Notes under the pieces: generated by a model | Databases searched by the model: none | What the model saw: only the letters and a program-made list of their open reading frames with translations | What the model was told of the DNA's origin: nothing | Position numbers and translations under genes: made by a program | Assembly: GCA_028685815.1 (NCBI GenBank) | Contig: JAQUDG010000014.1 | Span: 1-33,842 of the forward strand | Direction: 5' to 3' | Length of the DNA stretch: 33,842 nt | Origin: Desulfuromonas sp. | GTDB lineage: Bacteria > Desulfobacterota > Desulfuromonadia > Desulfuromonadales > Desulfuromonadaceae | Shown here: piece by piece, positions 8,885 through 15,938 of the stretch | Layout: the number at the start of each line of letters is the position of its first letter | How positions within the stretch are numbered: the stretch's first letter is position 1

Positions 8885-9382
8885 TCAATTCTTTTTTAAC
8901 GTCGCATATGCCGTACTTATCTGCGCTGCTTTTTCACCTTGCATGTTTTCCAGCACAGTTCCAGCGCTACGCGCCTTCATTCCTCCCAGAATCCCTACTG
9001 CGAGCTGTGTATCCAGCTCAAGCAAAATCTCTGCTGCCTGGGCAGGCTCCATACGGTTATACATCTGGCTAAGCTGATTGATACGTTCCAGCTCTTGTTC
9101 ATCCTTTTGCGCCAGCATTTTTTCGACCTGCTCGCGTAAGCGTTCCAACTGGTCGAGCTTCTTATCGACCTCACCCTGCAGGATATTTAGCTCCAACTCG
9201 CGGTTTTGCAGTTCCCGCTCTTTTTCATCCAGCAAATATCGGTTTTGCTTGAGCTCGGCAAGCAATCTGCGCTCCTCGACCGATTCGATATTGGCGGTAT
9301 CTTCCAGGGCGAAAACCCCAGCAGCACTTCCAGTCACAGCGAGGGCTACCCCACAGGCAAAAACAAAAATACGCAGTTTCAT
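8885..9382 (-). CDS. MotE-family protein (MgtE N-terminal-like), flagellar
   Basis: This 165-residue protein has an N-terminal signal peptide or membrane anchor (about residues 4-25), a long charged coiled coil (about 35-105), and a C-terminal domain with YNRMEPAQAAEILLELD, VGILGGMKARSAGTVLENM and KAAQISTAYA. This matches the MgtE-N / MotE-like domain. MotE in Sinorhizobium is a periplasmic chaperone for the stator protein MotC. Homologues beside fliJ in other phyla are usually annotated only as MotE-family, so the exact role here is inferred. Its start overlaps the fliJ stop (ATGA), showing coupling to the export genes. 74 bases separate it from fliK. Confidence 0.8.
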   Translation of the reverse strand: MKLRIFVFACGVALAVTGSAAGVFALEDTANIESVEERRLLAELKQNRYLLDEKERELQNRELELNILQGEVDKKLDQLERLREQVEKMLAQKDEQELERINQLSQMYNRMEPAQAAEILLELDTQLAVGILGGMKARSAGTVLENMQGEKAAQISTAYATLKKN

Positions 9383-9819
9383 AGGTCTTCCTCGAATTGG
9401 CGCAGGATGGTCATTTCGTCGAGCTCGTTCATCTCTTTGTGTTTTAGTTCTTGCTCCTGCTCGGCGAGTCTTTTTTCTTTAAGTTTAGCTAGCAGATGTT
9501 TATTCTGACTTGCTGCTCCAAGCTCTTCTCGGCACTCCAGAACAAAATCTTGAGCTTTTTTACGCGCCCACTCTAACTGCATAATGTGATTGCGCTGATG
9601 CTCAATGCGGTTTTCATACAACATAAATTCGTGGCTTAACATTCCCTTGGCTTGGCGCTGCTCATATTCATCGCGCAGCTCTTCTAGTTGCTGTTGCGCT
9701 GATGCATGCTCTGTACTAAGGGCTTCTTCGACCATGCGCGCCTGCGATAGCTTTTGTTGTGCCATATCTTCTAGGCGTTGCCGATGATCTAGCACGACCT
9801 GTAGCTTAAAGGGTTTCAT
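9379..9819 (-). CDS. fliJ: Flagellar export chaperone FliJ
   Basis: FliJ is a coiled-coil stalk protein that sits in the FliI hexamer and contacts FlhA. The 146-residue product is almost wholly alpha-helical and charged, beginning MKPFKLQVVLDHRQRLED and running through heptads such as LEELRDEYEQRQAKG and LEWARKKAQDFVLECREEL. Low sequence conservation is normal for FliJ, so the call rests on length, predicted coiled coil, the FKLQ.VL.HR start and position after fliI. It is separated from fliI by 124 bases without a clear promoter or terminator and overlaps motE by 4 bases. Confidence 0.88.
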   Translation of the reverse strand: MKPFKLQVVLDHRQRLEDMAQQKLSQARMVEEALSTEHASAQQQLEELRDEYEQRQAKGMLSHEFMLYENRIEHQRNHIMQLEWARKKAQDFVLECREELGAASQNKHLLAKLKEKRLAEQEQELKHKEMNELDEMTILRQFEEDL

Positions 9820-9943
9820 GTACTATTCCTCTTAAGATAAAATGAACCTGTGAAAACTATGATGAAATTGGCGGAGAGAACCGATGGTATTAATGTTTAG
9901 GCAAGTCTTCGGAACGGGGAGTGTTGCAAGAAGGAGTCTTGAA

Positions 9944-11269
9944 TCAGGCGCGTTCTTCGCTGCGTCGGTCGAGTACCAGTTTTTTCATGCTGGCAATAGA
10001 ATCTTCCAGCCGGTCCTGTTCATTCATCCCTTGGCGCAGGAACTGATTGACTGCATCGATCCGTGAGATAGCGTAGTCGATTTTAGGATTACTTCCTGCT
10101 ACATAAGCTCCAATATTAATAAGGTCTTCGGCCTCTTTATAGGTAGCCAGGATTTCACGAATACGACTGCTACTACTTAGATGTTCTTCGTCTACGATGT
10201 CGCGCATGACACGGCTCGAAGAGTGAAGAATATCAATACAGGGATAGTGGTTTTTAGCGGCGAGGGCACGTGACAGGACAATATGCCCATCAAGAATGGA
10301 ACGCACACTGTCGGCAATGGGTTCGTTCATGTCATCGCCTTCAACCAAAACGGTATAGAGTGCCGTTATGGTACCGGCCTGCTTAAAGCTACCAGCTCGT
10401 TCAAGTAATTTTGGCAGGGTGGCAAAAACCGAAGGGGTATACCCTTTTGTGGTGGGCGGCTCACCTATGGCAAGCCCTACTTCACGCATAGCCATGGCAA
10501 AACGGGTAACCGAGTCCATCATAAGTAAAACATCTTTACCTTTATTGCAGAAGTATTCCGCCAGGGTGGTAGCAACAAAGGCACCCCGCATTCGCAATAA
10601 AGGAGAACGATCTGACGTGGCAGCAAGTACTACTGAGCGTGCCAAGCCCTCCGTGCCTAGGTCGCGCTCGACAAACTCGCGCACTTCACGCCCACGCTCG
10701 CCGATAAGGGCGATGATATTGACATCTGCCCGCGCATGCTTAGCCATTGTGCCCAGCAGCACACTTTTTCCCACCCCAGAGCCGGCCATAATCCCCATGC
10801 GTTGCCCTTTGCCACAGGTGAGCATGGCATTGATTGAGCGCACACCAAGATCGAGCGGCTCGTTAATCTGCTTGCGCGCCATGGGTTCGGGAGGCAGAGC
10901 GTACAGGGGCATGTGTTTGTCAACCCGGGGCGGCTTCCCCCCATCAATGGGTAGCCCCATGGCATCGATTATCCGGCCCAGCAGAGCATCACTGCAACCC
11001 ATAGTCGCGCTACTGCGCAACACACGTATCAGGCTCCCTGGGCCCAGCCCTCTAAGTTCACCCAAAGGCATGAGCAAGGTATAACCGTCACGAAATCCAA
11101 CCACTTCGGCAGCTACGGCCTCACCAAAATTCAAAGGGAGTATTTCGCACAGTGTTCCAACCGTCGCCGATGTACAGTAACCTTCAACCACTAAGCCGAC
11201 AATCTTGGTAACCTTGCCCCAGACCTTCATGGTCTGAACCTCTCCGAGACTAGCCGGTAACGTTCTCAC
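9944..11269 (-). CDS. fliI: Flagellum-specific ATPase FliI
   Basis: FliI is the cytoplasmic F1-beta-like ATPase that feeds substrates to the export gate. The 441-residue product has the P-loop AGSGVGKS (residues 162-169), IALIGERGREV, a Walker B region around VLLMMDSVTRFAMAMRE, and the FliI-type GLAIGEPPTTKGYTPSVFA stretch. The C-terminus (SNPKIDYAISRIDAVNQFL) is typical. The start is a GTG at 11269 overlapping the fliH stop (GTGA), which indicates translational coupling. All the catalytic motifs appear intact. Confidence 0.96.
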   Translation of the reverse strand: MRTLPASLGEVQTMKVWGKVTKIVGLVVEGYCTSATVGTLCEILPLNFGEAVAAEVVGFRDGYTLLMPLGELRGLGPGSLIRVLRSSATMGCSDALLGRIIDAMGLPIDGGKPPRVDKHMPLYALPPEPMARKQINEPLDLGVRSINAMLTCGKGQRMGIMAGSGVGKSVLLGTMAKHARADVNIIALIGERGREVREFVERDLGTEGLARSVVLAATSDRSPLLRMRGAFVATTLAEYFCNKGKDVLLMMDSVTRFAMAMREVGLAIGEPPTTKGYTPSVFATLPKLLERAGSFKQAGTITALYTVLVEGDDMNEPIADSVRSILDGHIVLSRALAAKNHYPCIDILHSSSRVMRDIVDEEHLSSSSRIREILATYKEAEDLINIGAYVAGSNPKIDYAISRIDAVNQFLRQGMNEQDRLEDSIASMKKLVLDRRSEERA

Positions 11270-12003
11270 TCTGAGTGCACCATGGTTTCTTGCAGGTGAG
11301 CAAATATCTCATCAAGTTGGGTTTCGAGCGTTGCATCAACTCGCCCTGAAGGGGATTCGAGAACGCACCCACCTCTGGTCAGGGAGCCGTCGCTGATAAA
11401 TTGGATATTGCTTAAACCGCTGAGACTGGCAATAAACAGAGGCTTGTGCTCATTCAGAACTTGCATATCCTCCGGATTAACCCTGATATGAAACTCTTCT
11501 GCCTGAACCGCCGCATGTATGGTCTGCTGCACAATACGCACGATTATCTCTTTATGCTCACTTATTTCTACCTGGATGATGCGCCGCGCAATGGCCATGA
11601 CCATGTTCAGCATATCCTCGGCGCTGCGCTGCATTATACTCTCACTCTGAGTATTGAGCTTTTGAGCCGCCTGCGTCAGCGCTGTGGTGACCAGCGCTAA
11701 CTTAGCTTCCTCCTGTTTTCTCCCTGCGGCCACCCCATTCTGGTACGCTTTTTCTTCAATAGCGGCTATATCGACTGAATCAGCAGGGGTTGGGGTGTTT
11801 GAAGTTTTGGGAGCAGTCGCAGACGGCGACCCACCCTTCACATCATCCTTGGCACCTTTATTTTCTTTAACCGCAGCTCGTACAGGCTCAGCTGAAGGGA
11901 CGAATGTCCCCGGCTCTTCAGGGCTGAGTTCTTCGAGATTACGCATGCTGACACGCACATAGGAGTCTGCTTCGAGTTCACGCCAAATCTTAGACAAGGG
12001 CAT
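11266..12003 (-). CDS. fliH: Flagellar assembly protein FliH
   Basis: FliH binds FliI as a dimer and tethers it to FliN at the C ring. The 245-residue product has a variable, Pro/Ala-rich N-terminus, then a helical segment beginning AYQNGVAAGRKQEEAK (the glycine-repeat-like helix) and the conserved C-terminal domain: IARRIIQVEISEHKEIIVRIVQQ, IRVNPEDMQVLNEH and LTRGGCVLESPSGRVDATLETQLDEI. The last motif is the hallmark of FliH/YscL C-termini. It overlaps fliG by 14 bases and fliI by 4 bases. Confidence 0.92.
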   Translation of the reverse strand: MPLSKIWRELEADSYVRVSMRNLEELSPEEPGTFVPSAEPVRAAVKENKGAKDDVKGGSPSATAPKTSNTPTPADSVDIAAIEEKAYQNGVAAGRKQEEAKLALVTTALTQAAQKLNTQSESIMQRSAEDMLNMVMAIARRIIQVEISEHKEIIVRIVQQTIHAAVQAEEFHIRVNPEDMQVLNEHKPLFIASLSGLSNIQFISDGSLTRGGCVLESPSGRVDATLETQLDEIFAHLQETMVHSE

Positions 12004-13003
12004 CCCCCGACCCGCGCCCTGGGATAACTATCTGACCCTCTTCTTCGAGTTTCAAGGCTAGCTTTACGATGCTCTGCTGCATAGCCTCTACATCGGTCAG
12101 CCGCACTGGTCCCATCGCTTCAAGGTCTTCTTGAATCATCTCAGCAGCACGATTGGAAATACAGGAGAAGATTTTGCCTTTCAAGTCATCCGGCGCGGTT
12201 TTAAGCGCCATGGTGAGGGTGTCGTTATTGACTTCGCGCAAGATCATCTGCATTGCTCGATTATCAATATTGATCATGTCACTGAAGGTAAACATCTTCT
12301 TACGAATTGCTTCGGCCAGTTCAGCATCCGCGGCATCAATGCCGTCGAGCACTTTCCGATCTGCACCTTTTTCCATCCGCCCAAGGATATCAACCACCTT
12401 GTCAACGCCACCCACCTCATGTTGCTCCCTACTAACTACGCCACCTATTTCACGCATCAGAGCCTCTTCGATCTGGCTCAAAACCTCGGGCGCAACTCGA
12501 TCTATCTTGGCTATTCTAAGCGCGACCTCCGCAGTCAGATCATCGGTTAAATACTTCATAACTTTACTGGCATGCTCGGACTTCTGCGTCGACAGAATAA
12601 GTGCGATGGTCTGTGGGTGTTCATTTTCCAGAAGACTGGCCACCATGCGCGGCTGCATCGTGGCTATCGTCTCAAGGGGGCGGGTCTCAACACCGCTCAT
12701 TAATTCCTGATATATCTGGTTGGCATTTTCATCACCGGATTCGTTCAAAGCAGTACGGATAAAGTCTTTGCTTTTCACGTATTTACCGGGATTTTTTTTC
12801 TGTATGGCGCGAAACTCCTCCATCACATCAGCAGCCAGATCAGCCGGAATATGTTCGATGTTTATCATGGCCTTGCTGATGGCCCGCACCTGCCCTGTAG
12901 GCAAATCTTTAAATATTGAAGCAGTAATAGACTCCCCTAGACACAACAGCAGGACTGCGGCCTTTTCAATCCCGGTCATACGCCCAAGTTGCATGCGTTC
13001 CAC
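11990..13003 (-). CDS. fliG: Flagellar motor switch protein FliG
   Basis: FliG is the top of the C ring; its C-terminal domain meets MotA and generates torque. The 337-residue product contains the N-terminal FliF-binding domain (MTGIEKAAVLLLCLGE), the middle domain with the EHPQ motif (residues 128-131), and a C-terminal domain with MALKTAPDDLKGKIF, SNRAAEMIQEDLEAMGPVR and VEAMQQSIV. The start is a GTG at 13003 with AGGAG about 7 bases upstream; an ATG three codons later is the alternative. It lies 34 bases after fliF. Confidence 0.96.
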   Translation of the reverse strand: MERMQLGRMTGIEKAAVLLLCLGESITASIFKDLPTGQVRAISKAMINIEHIPADLAADVMEEFRAIQKKNPGKYVKSKDFIRTALNESGDENANQIYQELMSGVETRPLETIATMQPRMVASLLENEHPQTIALILSTQKSEHASKVMKYLTDDLTAEVALRIAKIDRVAPEVLSQIEEALMREIGGVVSREQHEVGGVDKVVDILGRMEKGADRKVLDGIDAADAELAEAIRKKMFTFSDMINIDNRAMQMILREVNNDTLTMALKTAPDDLKGKIFSCISNRAAEMIQEDLEAMGPVRLTDVEAMQQSIVKLALKLEEEGQIVIPGRGSGDALV

Positions 13004-13037
13004 TCATCTACTCCTGTAATAATAAAGCAGGTAAACG

Positions 13038-14612
13038 TTATTCATTGTCAGAAATCCACGACCGAATCGCCTGCGCAGGCGAATTCTCCGCTTTAAGGAT
13101 ATCTTGCCTGATCTGCTCTGCAGGATCGAGCTGGGTCTTCTTACTTCTACCAGCCGCCATCTCTGCCTCAAGTTCTTTGACCGTCTTCATGTGCTGCGTA
13201 GTTGGTTCCCCTTGTAGCGTTTTCAAGGCAGGGCGTAACACCAATAGGTACAGCAATATGGCCCCCAAACCCATGGCGGCGTATTTTAACAATGGTGAAT
13301 AAGGGGCAATACGATCCGGCCAAGTGGGTGCCATGATTTCAGGACTAGTGTAAAACTGGTTAGCCAACGCCATGGAAGTGACAGTGATTTGATCGCCTCT
13401 ACTGGGGTCGATACCAATCGCACTCTGAACCATTTTTCTGATCTCTTCGATCTCCCTGTCAGTTCTGGGCGTGGCTGAACCACCTTCGCGCTGCACCTCG
13501 CTGCCAGAATCTGCGATCAACGATTCTCCCACCAAGACAGAAACAGACAGTGAACTGATAATCCCCACCGGAGATTTCATGCGGTTAATCACTTTGCTTA
13601 TTTCGTAATTGGTGGTTTCTGCACTGCTTGAACCACTTGCTCCACTTGCTGAGTAGGCAATTTGAGGGTCACCCAGATTTGCTTCAACCCCAGGAACGCC
13701 CCCTACCCCACCCGTGTTCTGACTTTTCTGTTCGCTAATTTGCTCACTGCGCGGCACTACCGTTTTGGGGTCGTACAGCTCTTCTATCTTTTCCTTCTGG
13801 GCAAAATCAAGGGTTGCAGTCACCTTGACCAAGGAATTTGCCGGACCTAACGCACGATCAAGCATCTCTTGGGCTCGCTTTTCCAAGTGACGTTCCACGG
13901 AGCGCTGATATTCCAACATCCCCGGAGTCATGGGGCCATCGAGCCCTTCTTCGGGACGTTTGGATAACTCCTTACCGGTGGTATCCATCACGCTAACGTA
14001 GGCTGCGTCAAGACCTTCCACGCTGCCCGCCACCAGGTTTACAATCCCCTGTACCTGTTCATCTTTAAGATGTTGCCCAGGGACCATCCGCAATACAATG
14101 GAGGCTGTCGATTTTTGCTGCTGACTTTTAAATAAACGTTTTTCAGTTAGAGCCAAATGCACCCGTGCAGCCTCAACCGGAGCGAGTGATGCCACGGTAC
14201 GAGATAACTCCCCCTGCAGGGCACGCTGGTAGTTTACTTTCTGCACAAAATCGGTAATGCCCAAGCTCTGCTTATCAAATATTTCAAAGCCCACCCCACC
14301 ACCTTGCGGCAAGCCAGAGCTGGTCAGTTGCAGGCGCGTCTCGTATACCATCTCAGCTGGGATGTAAATGCTGTTGCCATTCCCGCGCAACTCATATGGA
14401 ACCTTATTATCTTTGAGCCAGACAACGATAGCAGAGGCGTCAGATTCCGTCAGATTGGCAAACAGCATCTGATGGTTTACCTGCCTGGCCTGTAGAATCA
14501 GAATGGCAAACAACGTCAGAGAAAACAGAACCACTGCCGCAAGACTTATCTTGCGTGACAACGGCCAGTCCTTAATAACGTTGAACTGATTCCATTTTAC
14601 TTCATCTGCCAT
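13038..14612 (-). CDS. fliF: Flagellar MS-ring protein FliF
   Basis: FliF forms the inner-membrane MS ring on which the motor is built. The 524-residue product has two membrane helices: LAAVVLFSLTLFAILIL-like near residues 23-42 and MGLGAILLYLLVLRPAL near 445-465. Between them is a large periplasmic region with ring-building motifs (VPYELRGNGNSIYIPAE, FEIFDKQSLGITDFVQKVNYQRALQGEL, ARVHLALTE). The C-terminal cytoplasmic tail (PAQAIRSWISDNE) is the FliG-binding segment. An 89-base gap separates it from fliE and shows no clear site. Confidence 0.96.
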   Translation of the reverse strand: MADEVKWNQFNVIKDWPLSRKISLAAVVLFSLTLFAILILQARQVNHQMLFANLTESDASAIVVWLKDNKVPYELRGNGNSIYIPAEMVYETRLQLTSSGLPQGGGVGFEIFDKQSLGITDFVQKVNYQRALQGELSRTVASLAPVEAARVHLALTEKRLFKSQQQKSTASIVLRMVPGQHLKDEQVQGIVNLVAGSVEGLDAAYVSVMDTTGKELSKRPEEGLDGPMTPGMLEYQRSVERHLEKRAQEMLDRALGPANSLVKVTATLDFAQKEKIEELYDPKTVVPRSEQISEQKSQNTGGVGGVPGVEANLGDPQIAYSASGASGSSSAETTNYEISKVINRMKSPVGIISSLSVSVLVGESLIADSGSEVQREGGSATPRTDREIEEIRKMVQSAIGIDPSRGDQITVTSMALANQFYTSPEIMAPTWPDRIAPYSPLLKYAAMGLGAILLYLLVLRPALKTLQGEPTTQHMKTVKELEAEMAAGRSKKTQLDPAEQIRQDILKAENSPAQAIRSWISDNE

Positions 14613-14701
14613 AATTCCACCATTTGCGCACGTGATCTTCTCAACCCTCGGACGTTAGCGCCCAAGGTCAGCCGGCATACCAATAAATTTCATATAACTC
14701 A

Positions 14702-14998
14702 TTATACCTGCATGCGCATTATTTCCTGATATGCATCCAGAGCCTTATTACGCATTTGTACCAGCAATCGCATGGAAATATCAGCCTCTTCCATACTCAG
14801 CATAACTTCATGCAGATTCTCCGCTTTCCCGGTCTGAAGTGCAACGGCGGCTTTGTCTGCATCCAACTGAGCTTGGTTGGTCTGTGACACCGCATCAGCA
14901 AGCATATCTGCAAACCCAGTATTGCTGGCGCTGTTTTGCGGCGCGGAGGTGGGGAACAGACTTTTAAGATGGGTATCAATTGAAATATCTTTTATCAT
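14702..14998 (-). CDS. fliE: Flagellar hook-basal body adaptor FliE
   Basis: FliE joins the MS ring to the proximal rod and is the first axial protein exported. The 98-residue product matches the usual FliE length. It contains FADMLADAVSQTNQAQLDADKAAVALQTGKAENLHEVMLSMEEADISMRLLVQMRNKALDAYQEIMRMQV (cited here as the family signature running from about residue 29 to the end), with the terminal AYQEIMRMQ box. GGGAGG lies about 6 bases before the ATG. It starts 3 bases after flgC, in the canonical flgB-flgC-fliE order. Confidence 0.95.
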   Translation of the reverse strand: MIKDISIDTHLKSLFPTSAPQNSASNTGFADMLADAVSQTNQAQLDADKAAVALQTGKAENLHEVMLSMEEADISMRLLVQMRNKALDAYQEIMRMQV

Positions 14999-15001
14999 CT
15001 T

Positions 15002-15427
15002 TTACCTCCCGATCTCAAGGGCCTTTAAGGCCATACGCTTACTTGCCTTTATGCTGGTTAAGTTCGCCTCATAGGCGCGGGTAGCCATCATCATATCGGC
15101 GGTCTCTTCAAGCAGATTGATATTGGGCATGGCCACATAACCGTTTTCATTTGCATCGGGGTGAGCGGGATCAAAATGCAGGCGGGGTTCTGCCGTATCT
15201 GTCACAATTCGACTCACGCGCACTCCCTGTGCCTGCATGGCACCGTTCAACTGCTGTTTAAAACCAGGCTGCTTGGTCTCAAACACAACCAGCTTACGCT
15301 GATAGGGCCCGCCCTGAGGCGTTCTGGTTGTTTCGATGTTGGCCATATTAGAGCTGATGGTGTCAAGACGGATTCGCTGCGCCTTCAGTGCTGATGAAGC
15401 TATATCAAACGAGTTGAATACATCCAT
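15002..15427 (-). CDS. flgC: Flagellar basal-body rod protein FlgC
   Basis: FlgC is a proximal rod subunit. The 141-residue product starts MDVFNSFDIASSALKAQRIR and continues DTISSNMANIETTRTP, the N-terminal rod signature. It ends NLLEETADMMMATRAYEANL and ASKRMALKALEIG, the C-terminal rod signature. I chose the ATG at 15427 because GGAGG sits about 5 bases before it and it begins at the family-typical MDVF; a longer frame upstream adds 14 unrelated residues. It follows flgB by about 60 bases. Confidence 0.95.
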   Translation of the reverse strand: MDVFNSFDIASSALKAQRIRLDTISSNMANIETTRTPQGGPYQRKLVVFETKQPGFKQQLNGAMQAQGVRVSRIVTDTAEPRLHFDPAHPDANENGYVAMPNINLLEETADMMMATRAYEANLTSIKASKRMALKALEIGR

Positions 15428-15490
15428 AAAAACCTCCGTATAAAAATGTTCCCAGTTTATGCGCAACATCTATTAAGTCTACCGTTTGAT

Positions 15491-15901
15491 TTACTGCCCC
15501 TGAATGGTGTACTTCAAAATGCCCATCTTCTTATTAAGCAGTTGAGTAGCCGCTTCAAAATATATCTGGTTTTTGGCCATCGCTAGCATTTCGCTGTCCA
15601 TATCCACACTGTTACGATCACCCAGCCCACTAGTATCTGGATATTCAACAATCTGGCCATTAACCTTCTCTATGGCTACCCCCTGCCTGGGCATGTGCTG
15701 GGGATGGGTACGGCGTATATTAGAATCGTTGACCGCCACCGCAGCTCTGAGTTGATCTTCAAACTCAAAGCGCTTGGTTGCATAACCAGGAGTTTCCGCG
15801 TTAGCTACATTAGCCGCAATAACCTGTTGATTTTGCATACGTAAATCGAGGCTCTTTTTAAGCACTGCGGTTGTTGAGTCAAATATTCCGATACTACTCA
15901 T
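15491..15901 (-). CDS. flgB: Flagellar basal-body rod protein FlgB
   Basis: FlgB is the first proximal rod subunit. The 136-residue product contains FDSTTAVLKKSLDLRMQNQQ and AANVANAETPGYATKRFEFE, the N-terminal axial signature, and MLAMAKNQIYFEAATQLLNKK near the C-terminus. I chose the ATG at 15901 because GGAGG lies 7 bases upstream; a TTG two codons earlier is only 1 base from that site. It starts 37 bases after the TPR gene in the same direction, so it is probably co-transcribed with it. Confidence 0.94.
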   Translation of the reverse strand: MSSIGIFDSTTAVLKKSLDLRMQNQQVIAANVANAETPGYATKRFEFEDQLRAAVAVNDSNIRRTHPQHMPRQGVAIEKVNGQIVEYPDTSGLGDRNSVDMDSEMLAMAKNQIYFEAATQLLNKKMGILKYTIQGQ

Positions 15902-15938
15902 ATCCAATCCTCCATCTTACAAATTCCGTAGCAATTTC

